DNA of 64,000 nt from Zoroaster sp. YZ-2022 (GCA_029582265.1 CM055817.1:55723711-55787710), one strand, 5' to 3'. Positions 1-29,431 are shown, counted from the first letter of the stretch. The notes: generated from the letters alone by a model not told the origin. Translations and numbers: made by a program.

Positions 1-540
1 TTTTTTTCAGAAAATAACTCTGTGGCGGTCTTGTGCAGACCCAGAGATCTCCTCCATGTAATTTTGAAGCGAATCAGGAAAAAATCGATTGAAAAAAAAA
101 CGACGAGGGGTACCCCTTGAGGTTTTTTTTCCTTCAAAATTTGGCCTAATTTTAATACTTCTAGGATATACAAAATGGAGTCACGGTAATTGTTTTTTTT
201 CCCCGGAATTTCCTTTTATATTGTGAAATGATTTATTCCACAAACTATTTCACAGAAATCTGGCTTTACAGTTAAGTGCCCAAATGAATTTACGATGAGA
301 TCCACCATACATTCACTTCGGGACATTTTTACTGAAAAACAAGGCTTTTTTGCGGTTCTTTTGAGAGAAAAAATATGTAACTATTTTGTTTTAAGTATTT
401 ATTTTCCTCAAATAAAATAGCTCTGTTCAATGAGAAAAGAAATTGCCATAACTTAACGGTAAAATAACACGAACTACAAGCGATACATTTCAAAATATTC
501 TTTCTAGTCTTCATCTTCTTTCTAGTTCAGTATTTCTTAA

Positions 541-850
541 GTACTAACTGCCGCAGTTAATTTGATACTCAAAATAAATGTTACGGATTTTAAATAGCTT
601 CCAAATGGTCATTCCAATGTCGGACAAACGAGAAATTAAAAGCAGCCCCAAAAATCCATTTAGACGGGAATCTGAACAAAGAAAATCAGAAATAAACTGT
701 GTTAAGTAACCTACTAACTGCTGTAATGTGATAATTTGATACTTTTTAAAATAAATGTTATGGATTAGAACAACTTCCACTTTGATAATTCTTTACCAAA
801 ATAATGGTTATTTCTACGTCGGACAAACCTGGAAATTAAAAGCAGCAAAA
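541..850. repeat. diverged tandem duplication, two units
   Basis: Unit one (about 541-653) and unit two (about 707-850) share the same order of words: CTAACTGC, AATTTGATACT, AATAAATGTTA, GTCGGACAAAC and AAATTAAAAGCAGC. Unit two carries small insertions. No coding potential is evident. Confidence 0.7.
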
Positions 851-1069
851 AAACCAACAAAAACTAAAAACTAAAACAACAACAACAACAAAAAGCATAA
901 ACCAAAGCCAATAATATAAATATAGTAATTAAAATGTAATTATTTTGTTTAAATAATACATTGAATATAATGATATGTCTATCTTCTTCATGTGCCATCA
1001 TCCCGAATTATAATAAAATTGTATTTATATATGCATTTCATATAATTTCTCAACGCCAATATCATTCCT

Positions 1070-1335
1070 GTTATCTTTCTCAGTTCCCTGGGGATTACAC
1101 AGCCCATTATGGGCAACCTTTTGGCGCTACAGGGCTAATCAAACACAATAACCATCTCTACCCTCCAGATACCCATTTATACTCCTGGGTGAAGAAAATC
1201 AATTACAGTTAAATGCCTCGCTCAAAAACACAGGTACCATGGTCACAGCCAGGATTCGAACCCACATTCTGACGACTCAGCCATCAGAACACAAGTCTAC
1301 TGCACTAAACCACTCAGCCATGGTACCCCATACAT
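1070..1335 (-). mobile_element. old tRNA-derived SINE copy
   Basis: On the minus strand this matches the SINE family seen better at 44785-45135: the Pol III B-box-like GGGTTCGAATCC block (here GGATTCGAACCC on plus), the CTCAAGGACACAAGTG block and the CAGCTCCCTGGGGA block, in the same order but with many substitutions. The 3' tail with (ATT)n is missing. Confidence 0.7.
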
Positions 1336-2235
1336 GAACCGTGTTCTTTGATAAGTTTCTCCATAATCTTCTTCCAAAATCATAATAAACGTATGTCTTG
1401 GTTTAATAGTTTTATAATAAAGGCTATAATTATTATATAATATTAATATATAACTTATACCTTACACCCACTAAAGCTCAAGTGAGCTTATTTATATCTT
1501 TGTTAATTAATCTTTTTAATCATGCTGACGACGTAACATCAAAATTAAGAAACTGTGACGTAAATATTTAGAAAATAAAAGAGGGATTGGATGGATATTT
1601 GTTTATTCGAAGGTAGTACAATTAAGAAACAGTGGCAGACACCAAACATTTCACTGGGCGCCGCCATAACTGCGGTGGTACATTTATTCTGCGTTTAAAA
1701 ACGTTCGTTTTCTATGTAGTCCAATGCTTCGTTGACCAACCGCTAGCGTACTGCGTGCGTGTGACGCGCGCGTGCAGTGTGGTGCACCACCACAGAAATG
1801 GCAGGAAACAGTGATCGCCGGGTGACGAATCCGATGGGTGATATCATAATTCTATTACCTGCAGTAGGTAATAGACTTATGATGATTACAATTCTGATAA
1901 TGACGCATCACCCGTGTTTTCGCTGTATCACACCGATGATTTCTGACAATTTTGTGTTTAATCTTAGATTAACGATTTTCTTTGTTGAAAGCCACAAAAA
2001 ATACTTGACAATAACACATACCACACTGAAAATATCGTCAGAGACATGTTTTTAAAGTGAACTGAATTTATGGCGTGTCCCGTCATAAATTAATTCAGGC
2101 ACTTAGGCTAATTACTGTTGAACCTGAAAATATTTGTTTGTCCTGAATCACCTATGAAATAGCGAAACCACAGGTGATGCTGTGGCCATCGTAAGCAGGT
2201 TCCCTGTATACAAGTACGATTGTAGCACTAAATAT

Positions 2236-3550
2236 CAATGCACACGAGGAACCAGACTATTTTTCGTTCCAGCCTCGGTTTGGACGCGTGAGTTTGTATT
2301 GAAGAAAAACAACATGGCTGCGCCTTGACAAAATGTTAGCAACCCGTGGAGAGTCCAATAGCCAATTTCATAATGAGCTACTAAGCAGAAAAATATATGC
2401 TTACCAAAAATATTTGCTTAACAGATTTTATTGGTTACCAGCCAAACTTTCATACAAAATATATGCATTTCGGCTGGTAGTCTGTTTTATAATGCTTAGC
2501 AAAAATATTTGCTGAGCAAAATTCTTTGTTTAGTAGATATCGTCGCATCAGTGCAACAAGAAGGTCGTATCTTTTTACAAAGTTCCAGGATGAACACGCA
2601 AAACCTATGGAAGAAGATACGACGTTGTTGCACTCAATTGTTTTAATGTATGCAAATTATGCAATGTGGCACATACGACCTTGTTGCATTATATAGATAC
2701 GACCTTGTTGCTCTGACACGACGATATTATGAGATTGGCTCAGGTGTTCAATGTAGCTCCCTAATCACTAATTTTATTAGGCCTTGTGAATGTATTATCA
2801 AAACCAATCACTCCACCACCAAGTAGTTCATCGACAGGTTTAATCAAATCTGTAAACCAAAAAGTATACACGAAAAGAGAAGACTCGAAGATGTATTATC
2901 TGCTTAATAATAAAGTAATATTTGCATTATAATGCACACGAGCAACCAGACTATTTTCCCTTCCAGCCTCGGTTTGGACGCGTGGGTTTGTATTGAAGAA
3001 AAACAACATGGCTGCACCTTGACAAAATAGCAACCCGTGGAGAGTCCAATAGCCAATTTCATAATGAGCTGCTAAGCAGAAAAATATGCTTAACAGATTG
3101 TATTGGTTATCAGCCAAACCTTCAGACAAAATATATGCATTTTGGCTGGTAGTCTGTTTTATAATGCTTAGCATAAATATTTGTTTAGCAAAATTCTCAG
3201 CTCTGTGAGATTGGCTGAGGGGCTAATTTCATAAAGAGCTGGCAAGCAGAAAAATTGCTTACCAGAAAAATTCGCTTAGTGGATTTGTTTTTCTTACCAG
3301 CCAAACTTTCATACGAAATGTATGCATTTTGGCTGGTAGTCTGTTTAATATTGCTTAGTAAATTAGTTTGCTTAGCAGCTCTGTGAGATTGGCTAAGGTG
3401 TTCAGTCAAGCTCCCTTGTCACATTTTTATTTAAGAATGCCAAAATCCTGCATTCCAGTACCAGGTAGAATCAAATCTGTAAACCAAAAATGATACAAGA
3501 AAAGAGAAGACTCAAAGATGTGTTATCTGCTTAATAATTAAGTAATATTT
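2236..3550. repeat. large tandem duplication (about 0.65-0.7 kb units)
   Basis: Copy one (about 2236-2930) and copy two (about 2931-3550) share long near-identical runs such as CCAGCCTCGGTTTGGACGCG, AGCAACCCGTGGAGAGTCC and AATCAAATCTGTAAACCAAA. A third partial piece (about 3215-3400) repeats the middle section built on TTTGGCTGGTAGTCTGTTT. Copy one also contains a 190-bp insertion that the other copy lacks. Confidence 0.8.
2536..2728. mobile_element. small fold-back insertion
   Basis: The insertion begins GATATCGTCG and ends CGACGATATT, so its ends are inverted repeats. Inside, the word ACGACCTTGTTGCA and its complement TGCAACAAGAAGGTCGT recur several times. It is absent from the sister copy of the tandem duplication, which marks it as a later insertion. 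Confidence 0.6.
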
Positions 3551-3806
3551 GTAGCATTGCATGGTGAAAAGGATAAGTAAAGACTGTCTGCGGTTACACC
3601 ATGTATTAAGATTTGTAGCTTTGCATGGTGAAAAGGATAAGTAAAGACTGTCTGCGGTTACACCATGTATTAAGATTTGTAGCTTTGCATGGTGAAAAGG
3701 ATAAGTAAAGACTGTCTGCGGTTACACCATGTATTAAGATTTGTAGCTTTGCATGGTGAAAAGGATAAGTAAAGACTGTTTGCGGTGACACCATGTGTAA
3801 TTATCA
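3551..3806. repeat. 64-bp tandem repeat, 4 copies
   Basis: Units begin at 3551, 3615, 3679 and 3743 with GTAGC(T/A)TTGCATGGTGAAAAG and end near ACACCATGT. A non-repeated tail follows (CAATTGAGTAGTAATTAGTTCTG and AACTGG, to about 3900). The same head-plus-tail structure recurs at 61172-61545, and partial versions lie at 11415-11510 and 47715-47828. This is therefore a dispersed element with internal tandem copies. Short ORFs across it are repeat shadows. Confidence 0.85.
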
Positions 3807-4145
3807 ATTGAGTAGTAATTAGTTCTGAAAAGAACTGGATGTTACAACTCAACGTTTCGATCAGAACTAATACTCAAATGAGAAATGAGTGTCACCGCAG
3901 TCTTTACTTATTCATAATAATAAGAGTAAGAGATCAAGAGCGGATATGAGAGGGACAAGGGACCATGTGTCCCCAAACCTTTTCAACAGTTTCTTTAATA
4001 GGGGTTTAATTTATGTGTGATCCTTTCTACAATGTTCCATGGAAATGTCATAAAATTATGTATGTTTGTCAGAAAAAAAGGGGAAAATTTTGACAATCCT
4101 TGAAAAGTAATGTTACAATAATCTCAAAGTAAAAGGGTAATTTGT

Positions 4146-4400
4146 AAATGGTTTTTGATTAATGGCAGTTGGTGGTAGTAAAATAATTAGTTCATGGTAG
4201 TTATAGGTAAAAGTAGTTTATTAATGGTAGTTAGTGGTAGTTAAATAACAGTAATTAGTTAATGGTAGTTGATTAATGGTAGTTAGTTAAAAGTAGTTTA
4301 TTAATGGTAGTTAGTGGTAGTTAAATAACAGTAATTAGTTAATGGTAGTTGATTAATGGTAGTTAGTTAAAAGTAGTTTATTAATGGTAATTAGTGATAT
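4146..4400. repeat. TGGTAGTTA-rich tandem repeat
   Basis: Two long near-identical copies of about 87 bp, containing AAAAGTAGTTTATTAATGG and TAAATAACAGTAATTAG, preceded and followed by shorter partial copies. Confidence 0.75.
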
Positions 4401-4460
4401 AATTAGTTCCTTTATTTTTTAGATTCATTACACATAACTTCTGTAAAATGGGTGAAAGGT

Positions 4461-4661
4461 CAATAGACCTTATGCATATGATGTCACAAACTGAATATCG
4501 CCCTCTATCAGAGGCTAGAGAAGGTCACTCATTGGTTCATGTATGCGCGCTGTGCGTATATGCGCACGTACAGCGCGCATACATGAACCAATGAGTGACC
4601 TTCTCTAGCCTCTGATAGAGGGCGACCTTCCGTTTGTGACGTCTATGCATACGGTCTATTA
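4461..4661. mobile_element. fold-back element with perfect 55-bp hairpin arms
   Basis: Bases 4499-4553 and 4570-4624 are perfect reverse complements (55 bp each) around a 16-base spacer that is itself largely palindromic. Outside them the similarity continues imperfectly to terminal CAATAGACC and GGTCTATTA. The same termini occur on the fold-back element at 39280-39423. Confidence 0.9.
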
Positions 4662-4686
4662 GTGATATTGGCTAAGAGCCCCTATT

Positions 4687-5353
4687 TAATGCTATGGTCC
4701 CACAGAGATTTCGACTCTCTAGATCGTGTTTCGTCAAGATTTTAGATTTTTTACAAAATTTTCTCGAGAAAAGTCGAAATAGTCTAAAGAGTCTAAAAAA
4801 ATCGAAACTGTCGATATTTTTCGAGATTTGTCGGGGAAAAAAATCATTAATCGAAAATTATTAAACCTGACCGATATTTTTCGATAAAGTTTCGATCAAA
4901 TTTATCGAAATTTTGTCGACATTTTATCGAAACTATCGAAAATGAAATCGAAATAGTCTTAACAGTCTAAAAGTTTGAAAACCAGTCGAAATAAATCTGA
5001 ACTCTCTAAATAGTCTAAACAATCGTTACAGTCGAAATAAATCGGAACATTTGTCCAAATTTTTTACAACAAGCGAAAATTATTCGAAAAAAAATCGAAA
5101 TCAATCTAAACAGTAGAATTTTGTCGAAATGCCAGTCGAAATGATCTAAACAGTAGAAAGTCTTCGAAATAAAATCGAAAATGAATCGAAATTGTCGAGA
5201 AAATACAAAAATAAAAATTTCCTCACGGAAAACAGATATTTTGTCGATATTTATACGAGATTTTGACGAAATTATTAAAAATAACAACAAAAACAGGAAT
5301 CGAAATATATTTCGACAGAAAGATCGAAATATTCCTGTGGGACCATAGCATTA
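4687..5353. mobile_element. inverted-repeat element filled with degenerate TCGAAA repeats
   Basis: The element is bounded by TAATGCTATGGTCCCACAG and its perfect complement CTGTGGGACCATAGCATTA (19 bp). The interior of about 630 bp is almost wholly variants of GTCGAAAT and AGTCTAAACAGTCG. No transposase is present, and the ORFs inside are by-products of the repeat. Confidence 0.8.
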
Positions 5354-5524
5354 TGTCTTCCTTTTTATTTACAAGTGTTCAGTATTACCTGCGCATTCCT
5401 CTACGGGTTTCCTCTCTAGTGTATTCCCCTCATTGCGACGGTTGCAGTTTTCATTGACATACAGACAACTAAAATATTATTAAAAAATAACAATAAGATC
5501 TTCATATATTATAAACAATATCCT

Positions 5525-6060
5525 CACGATCACCACCATCACCATCACCATCTTGATCATCATCATCGCTATCATCGCCATCATCGCCATCATCACCATC
5601 ATTACCATCACCACCATCACCACCATCATCACCATCATGAGAATAACCGGTGATGTCCTCATGGTTCTCCCTGAACCATATTTCTGACTTAGCGACAGTA
5701 GAGAAAAACGAGTTGCCCAACATTGGTTCTCCCTTGAACCATTCTCACTTAGCGAAAGTTGAGACACGAATTGTGCGATAAGGTTCTTTTCAGAACCAGT
5801 ACCGCAGCTTCGCGATAGTTGAGATAAACACATGGTGTTACCGCAAACTGAAACAACATCGCCGTCGTCGTCGTCGCCGCCGCCGCCGTCGTCGTCGTCG
5901 TCATCACCATCACTATCACCATCACCATTTTCTTCATCACCATCTCACAATCACCATCATCACCATCATTACCACACCATCTCACAATCACCATCATCAT
6001 AATCATCACTACCACTATCACCACCATCATCATCATTCTCACCATTATCATAATCACCGT
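5525..6060. repeat. CAT/CAC trinucleotide repeat tracts
   Basis: Two impure tracts of CATCAC, CATCAT and CACCAT triplets (about 5525-5640 and 5850-6060) flank a segment related to the 64-bp repeat family (AGAACCAGT, ACACATGGTGTTACCGCAAACTG). They lie just downstream of the last exon of the minus-strand cysteine-rich gene. The Asp- and Met-rich ORFs reading through them are not credible genes. Confidence 0.85.
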
Positions 6061-6072
6061 CCTCTGGGTTAC

Positions 6073-8345
<2,273 letters not shown>

Positions 8346-9069
8346 CCTGAATGATTCCTCAAAGCACAAAACAAAAAATAAATGGGAAGATAGCGAACTT
8401 GGAGATACCAAGTTGTATACGCGTACGGTCACTGCAACACCCTTCACAGTGAGAGCTAGAGAGTAAACTATAATGATAGGTTGTTCGTGCCAGTATAACA
8501 GTAGAGATATCACTGGTGCGCTCGTTTTTGTTCAAGTTTCGCTGACGTGTCTCGACCAGAATCAAGCCTACGCGGGCGGCCGGCTGCGAAGCACGTGACT
8601 AAAGTTAACAACAGCCATTTAGGGATACAATTATAATTTCAACAAAGGTGGTTAAATGCAACATTTAAAGGAAAATACACTTTAGATAAAAATATCTGCA
8701 TAGTGAATCCAAACTTAATAAGAACCAAAAAAGGGGCGGACCCAGGATCTCGCAAAAGGTGGGAGGGGGAGACCACCTTTTCAACCCACCCCGGCCTGGA
8801 TGAATCAATAGATGTAAAACAAAAACCAATAAAAAACGGGGGAAAACTCTGAAAGTTTATTGTTCGAATTAATTCCAACGGGAAATTTGCGTCGCCATCA
8901 GAGGCCAATTTACTTGCAGGATAATTATTGTACTCAAATGATAGAACCTTGTAGACAGAAATACTTCGAGCGATGTTTGATACTATCAATCACTTCACAC
9001 AAATTAAGTTTCATACGAATTGTGATAATTTTTTTTTCTTTTTTTTCCAAGAATACTATTAGTGTCAGT

Positions 9070-9322
9070 GGTGTGATTTGCCAAAAGTAAAAAATCCTGA
9101 AAAAAGGGTAGCCGGCCTGGGTCTGCCTTTGGTTTGGAGGACAAAGCCCCCTGAACCTCCTGGATGTTTAATTTTGGAGGATTTACAAACTCTCCACATC
9201 CCCAAAAACAAGAAACTAGAGGTTTTGATACAATATAGGCTACTTTTTTCTTTGGTGGCTACTTCTCTTTGTAAAAAAATCCTGAAATCAGGAAAAATCC
9301 TGAGAAATCACAGGCCTGTAAT
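9070..9322 (+). repeat. dispersed repeat family 'AATCCTGAAAAA', copy 1
   Basis: The family runs from GTGATTTG(A/C)CAAAAGTAAAAAATCC through GGACAAAGCCCCCTGAACC and CTACTTCTCT to GAGAAATCACAGGCCTG. Other copies lie at 13303-13830 (two, adjacent), 14395-14665, 24025-24270 and, inverted, 34333-34795. The ends share AATCCTGAAA and related words in inverted orientation (TTCAGGATTTTT), so it is probably a non-autonomous element. Confidence 0.8.
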
Positions 9323-9363
9323 GTACAAAAAATGCATATGGGCCTATGTGCAAGGCAGGAGAT

Positions 9364-9682
9364 TCAATTTCTGGTGTTAGCAACATAATGTGGGTTCGAA
9401 TCACGGCCGTGACACTTGTGTCCTTGAGCAAGACACTTAATCATAATTGCTTCTCTCCACCCAGAGATTAAATGGGTACCTGTGAAGGCAGAGTTGGTTT
9501 GCTCTATATGCGCTAGAAATGGCAGCAATTGAGCTGTATACTCCCCAGGGAGCTGAGATGGTTTCAGGAATGATTTATGAGCCTTATGAGCAGGGATAAT
9601 AATATAATGCGCCTTGAGCACCACTTAGTTGGTGGATACGTGCGCTATATAAATCCACACATTATTATTATATTATTATTAT
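9364..9682 (+). mobile_element. tRNA-derived SINE
   Basis: The element contains the B-box region TGTGGGTTCGAATCACGGCC, then GACACTTGTGTCCTTGAGCA, the CCCCAGGGAGCTGAGATGG body and a 3' tail TGCGCCTTGAGCACCAC ... GTGCGCTATATAAATC, followed by imperfect (ATT)n. The tRNA-like head is truncated at its 5' end. Confidence 0.85.
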
Positions 9683-9844
9683 TATATGGGCCTATGTGCA
9701 AGGCGTAGACAGGAGTTTCAGAGTTAGTGTATGGAGTGAGGGTAAACATTGTTGGGGGATAAATTTACCGACACAGAAGTTCAGAAACACTAACAAGTCT
9801 GTGGAATTCAAGCTTTCGGATGACAAAAGTAACCTCACATTCGT

Positions 9845-9999
<155 letters not shown>

Positions 10000-10954
10000 G
10001 TGAATAAGGCAAATGGCTTCCCTATACTTTCCGAATGTTAACATTATTTTCTTATTAATTCAAATGGTATTTATTCATTGTACAAATGTCTATATTGTCA
10101 AGTTGTTCATAATTCAAATAATTACTTTTGTCTCTCATATGTACATGAAAATTGTATGACATATTGCTATGATATTTTATTAACACTGAAATAAATGTCA
10201 TTGAATTCAATTTTAAAAAACATAGTAATATGGCTCTGTGACTGCGTGACGCCAGATTCTAGAATTACTGTTGGTTTTAAAAAAATCCCTGAATTTCAAC
10301 ACCTGTGGATGTGATTTGTGTGATGCAAACTATAGAGATGATATATTAGGCTTGTTGACTGCGTGACGACGCCTGATTCAACATGTATACAAACATGCAG
10401 ATGGTCCGGCTAAGTTAGACAAAAATCAATTCCTGAATTAACTAATAACAAGAACAGTAAAGCAGATGGTCGTTTCCTCAGCAACATAATCGATGTTGAA
10501 TGCAGTCAGAATGAGAATAATTAACTTGTGACGATGGTTGGCAATAGATAAGATAATCCTAAAACAATCAAATAGACAAATCAAAAAAGTAGGTAAGAAA
10601 ATAATACTTTTATTGATTTGTTGGTGTAATACGTGTACTAAGACGGGAGTCCATTTTTTTCTTTGAACATTTGGGAGGAAACTGCCTCCCCCAGTCATCA
10701 GCTACGCCCCCATTACTCTCAGCTTCTCTGTACAAACAGCTGTGCGTGTTCGCCCCCATATTTTACATAAATCAATATTATTTAATATCCTTTCCCAATT
10801 GTAAAGAGAACTACGATTATGCTGTTCGTCAGACGTCCTTTGTGTTGGACGAGTTGGATAACATCATTGTTCCTGTTTAATTGAACAACGCCAACTCCAG
10901 CGAGAATTTTATACAAAAACGAAATAAAGCAAATTAACAGATCTTCGATTGAAC

Positions 10955-11295
10955 AGCGGCCCCGGCTGTTCTGATGGCTGAGTCATCAGAATGTGGGTTC
11001 GAAACATGACCGCGACCGGGGTACTTGTGTCCTTGAGCAAAACACTTTACCATAATTGCTTTTCTCCACCCAGGAGTAAATGGGTACCTGTGAGGGCAGA
11101 GTTGGTTGTTGTGTTTGATTAGCCCTATATGCGCCAAAACGGCAGCAATTGAGCTGTATACTCCCCAGGGAGCTGAGATGGTTTCAGGAATGATTTATGA
11201 GCCTGATGAGCAGGGGTAATAATGTAATGCGCCTTGAGCACCAGTTTGGTGGATACGTGCGCCAAAAAGTCTACATTATTATTATTATTATTATA
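10955..11295 (+). mobile_element. tRNA-derived SINE
   Basis: Same family as 9364-9682: GAATGTGGGTTCGAAAC, CTTGTGTCCTTGAGCAAAAC, CTGTATACTCCCCAGGGAGC, and the 3' tail GCGCCTTGAGCACCAGTTTG with ATT repeats from about 11274. The head (GGCTGTTCTGATGGCTGAGT) differs from the CAAGTTC type, suggesting a subfamily. Confidence 0.85.
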
Positions 11296-11414
11296 TATTT
11301 TTTTGCATTTTGTCAAAAAGTATGATTACCAAATATACGTACTGCGTCGGCCACAATTTGTGTAATTTTTTTGGTTCTATTTGTTAATAAACAGATATGG
11401 GTCAATGTGATTTG

Positions 11415-11510
11415 AAGCTTTGCATGGTGGATAGGATAAGACAATGTGGTTTACTGGTAACACCATGTATTTGGAAAAGTGATGTGGTTCTGAAAAGAAC
11501 CAGTGGTGAG
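11415..11510 (+). repeat. partial copy of the 64-bp repeat family
   Basis: GAAGCTTTGCATGGTGGATAG, then GGTAACACCATGT, then GTTCTGAAAAGAACCAG reproduces in order the head and tail blocks of the element at 3551-3900. Confidence 0.7.
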
Positions 11511-12050
11511 GATAGTTCTCGACATTTCAGATATGGGTCCTTGTGATTTGTTGATTTTTTGTTCTTCTTTCGTATGATGATGAGCAGCTTAGAGTGCTAG
11601 TAGCTGCATACATCAAGTACATCGGTTTGATGACATTAGTTGAAACAGGGTGGACCACGTGAAGGTTGTCAAACGGGGACAAGTAATTGCGCTGGGAATT
11701 CACAGACTTCATGACGCAGGAGTCGTTGTCATCCGACCCCCCCAAAAAAAATTATTAATAATATTAAATAAATAAACAAACAAACAAACAAATAAGCAAA
11801 CAAATAAATAAATAAATAAACAATAAAATTTAAAAAATTAAAAAAACACAAAAATGATCAACCAAAACTCGGCATAAAACCCACATCCTGTAAATGATAT
11901 AAATAAAGAAGGGTGGACACTAATAATTATTTTAGGAATAACCTAAATAACTATTTATTTACATAATTATGTACATGTAACACGCTGTAGTTCATACAAG
12001 CATAACTGACAAACGACTCTCTAGTTTGGGAAAAGGTCGATTGTATATAT

Positions 12051-12281
12051 ACATAACAGCAAAAGAAACGTCACCCCTAAAAAATATTTATTATTTTCAT
12101 TTTATAATTAATATAATTTGTTTAATGAAGAATATTATGAGTATGGAGTGTAACACGAACACAATGTTGCAAATTTGGTTGACCTCAAAATTCGTCATGC
12201 ATGACGTCTGAGGACACATAAGCTAAACACGTTCTCAGACTTATCAACATTTAGGGGGTGACGTTTCTTTTGCTGTTATGT
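12051..12281. mobile_element. Tc1/mariner-like miniature element
   Basis: The termini are ACATAACAGCAAAAGAAACG and the perfect complement, extended by TCACCCC/GGGGTGA, and the element is flanked by TA-rich sequence. A relative with AACAGCAAAAGAAACGTCG termini lies at 47364-47602. The interior is AT-rich with no transposase. The terminal style is that of TA-inserting mariner-type elements (inference). Confidence 0.8.
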
Positions 12282-12316
12282 ACAGTATATATTTATAAAC
12301 CTCTCACTGCATAATT

Positions 12317-12574
12317 CCTCCTTAATTTGCCATAGTGACCAATCCCGAATTAAGTTGGCATAGTGACCAATGCGGTATTGGTCACTTTGCCAAATTACAA
12401 AAATAGCCAGTTAGAGCATTCGTCATTTGAATGCATGCTCTATCTCCAAAACTATAAGGAATACATGCATGTGGATTAGATACAATGGTAGGTCTCTTCC
12501 TGAATGTACTAATGGGCGGGAAAACGTAAAATTGAAAAAAAAGTTGGATTGGTCACTATGGCAAAGTAGGGACG
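12317..12574. mobile_element. miniature inverted-repeat element, TTTGCCATAGTGACCAAT family
   Basis: A 258-bp element with termini CCTCCTTAATTTGCCATAG and (complement of the right end) CGTCCCTACTTTGCCATAG, flanked by AATT on both sides (12313-12316 and 12575-12578). A near-identical copy at 48175-48430 is flanked by ATTT. The interiors match closely (CCAGTTAGAGCATTCGTCAT), so both inserted recently. Confidence 0.88.
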
Positions 12575-12814
12575 AATTGTATGGTGACATGTATACACAC
12601 AAATCAATGCATTTTTTTCTTCTTACAGGCGTGAATATCCACATTGTCCATACTCAATAACATTGTAGGTTTTCTTAAAATTTAAAGCTGAAAGATGTCA
12701 AAGGAACAGTTGTTTTCTAATGTACAGGCACCCTAGTTTTGAACTGACTAAAATGGTGGATAAAAAGAACTTTTATAAATGTTGCTGTCGTCTTTACATT
12801 TGTGGGGGAAAACA

Positions 12815-12910
12815 TCTGATTTCTATAATTCTTGTGAGTTTGTTTGTCATTGTTTATGACTGTTAAAGACAACTCAATACAGAAACCTGATATCTTTATT
12901 TCTTTCAGAG
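12815..12910 (-). repeat. decayed copy of the CNOT11 last-exon unit
   Basis: CTTGTGAGTTTGTTTGTC ... AATACAGAAACCTGATATCT and TTTATTTCTTTCAG resemble, in order, the unit that repeats at 13915-14244 (CTTGTGAGTTTGTTGTGG; GATACAGAAAGCTCACATC; TTTATTTCTTGTGAG). It lies about 1 kb downstream of the gene and is too diverged to be coding. Confidence 0.5.
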
Positions 12911-12984
12911 TGAACAAAGATAAATTTACTAATAATAATGGACACTTATATTACCCTGGTACACGCCAAGTTTAACGCTCATTG

Positions 12985-13200
12985 TGCATGAACATTATTA
13001 CCCGTCATCAGGCCAGTTATATCATTCCTAGAACCATCTCAACTCCCTGGGGAGTATGCAGCCCATGCTGCCAAATGTGTAGCCCAACGAGCTTTATCAA
13101 ACACAATTACCATCTCTGCCCTCAAAGGTTCCCATACTCCTGGGTGTACTAGGGTGGTATTTGAACCTGTGACCTCCTGGTTACTGTATTGGCACTCTAC
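12985..13200 (-). mobile_element. diverged SINE copy
   Basis: Minus-strand copy with the AACTCCCTGGGGAGTATGCAG body, AATTACCATCTCTGCCCTC and a decayed B-box (GTATTTGAACCTGTGACC on plus). Both ends are truncated. Confidence 0.7.
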
Positions 13201-13302
13201 AAACCAACTTACATCTATCCTTATGTTGCAATATCCCTATTTTCCCAATGTCTTTGTTCGTGGGGCATTAGTCAGAGGTCACTGAACCAAAGCATTCTGT
13301 CC

Positions 13303-13830
13303 CAATCATGTGATTTGGCAAAAGTTAAAAAAAAATTAAAAATGGATAGTGGGCCTGGGTCTCCCTTTGATCTAGAGGACAAAGCCCCCTGAACCTCCTG
13401 GATGTTTAATTGTGGAAGATTTACAGACTCTCCACATCCCCACAAACAAGACACTAGAGCTTTGGACACAATACAGGCTACTTATTTGAACCCACCAAAA
13501 TCAGGCAAAACCAGGAGAAGGATTTTGGAGGATTTAGGATAGGGTTAAACAACCTCCTACAGATAGGGTAAAAAAAAAAAAAAGTCAGTGTGTGATTTGA
13601 CAAAAGTAAAAAAATCCTGAAAAATAGGTAGCGTGCCTGGGTCTCCCTTTGGTCTAGAGGACAAATGAGGATTTGGAGGATTTACAGACTCTCCACATCC
13701 CCACAAACAAGAAACTAGAGGTTTGGACACAATACAGGCTACTTCTTTCTTTCCTTGGTGGCTACTTCTCTTCTTTCAAGAACATTTCGAGGCAAATCCT
13801 GAGAAATCACGGGCCTGAAAGCCAGGGATC
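13303..13830 (+). repeat. dispersed 'AATCCTGAAAAA' repeat, two adjacent copies
   Basis: Copy A (about 13303-13515) and copy B (about 13590-13830) both show GTGATTTG(G)CAAAAGT, the GGGTCTCCCTTTG(A/G)TCTAGAGG block and ACAATACAGGCTACTT. A short A-run separates them. Confidence 0.8.
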
Positions 13831-13914
13831 ATGCCCCATGTGATGATACAACCAACCTGGGAAGTGCCAGTCTAAGGATATCATAAAATATTTTTGTTGT
13901 TTGTTGTTGTTGTT

Positions 13915-29367
<15,453 letters not shown>

Positions 29368-29431
29368 CTTGAAAAAAAAAAGAAGAGCCGTACGAGACGA
29401 AGAGCGCCCTCTCTTGAAAGTTCCGATCAAG
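29368..29431. promoter_or_regulatory. bidirectional CNOT11/NDUFV3 core promoter
   Basis: Only 64 bases separate the two divergent start codons. The two start contexts mirror each other: CAAGATGGCGCTG for CNOT11 (minus) and CAAGATGGCACTG for NDUFV3 (plus). The CNOT11 one fits the CAAGATGGC(G) core known for YY1-type sites at start regions of housekeeping and mitochondrial genes. No TATA box is seen. The transcription start sites must lie within or across the opposing gene's first exon. Confidence 0.75.

Larger units (their letters stand above)
1..2235. other. intergenic, repeat-rich, no gene seen
   Basis: I see no exon with convincing codon content and splice borders on either strand. The stretch holds a diverged tandem pair near 541-850, an old SINE copy near 1070-1335, and a segment at about 1670-1830 that resembles 46165-46290 (shared CGCTAGCGTACTGCGT and flanking words), so it is probably another dispersed repeat. 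Confidence 0.6.

Noticed and set aside
5480..6057. Met/Asp-rich minus-strand ORFs
   Set aside because: They arise from the CAT/CAC trinucleotide tracts and a dispersed repeat.
10671..10880. Possible last exon ending SFVLDELDNIIVPV (plus)
   Set aside because: Protein-like end, but no convincing acceptor, partner exon or family match.
11527..11745. 72-codon minus-strand frame (NLHVVHPVSTNVIKPMYLMY)
   Set aside because: Somewhat coding-like, but there are no splice sites or neighbours to support it, and repeat-like DNA adjoins it.
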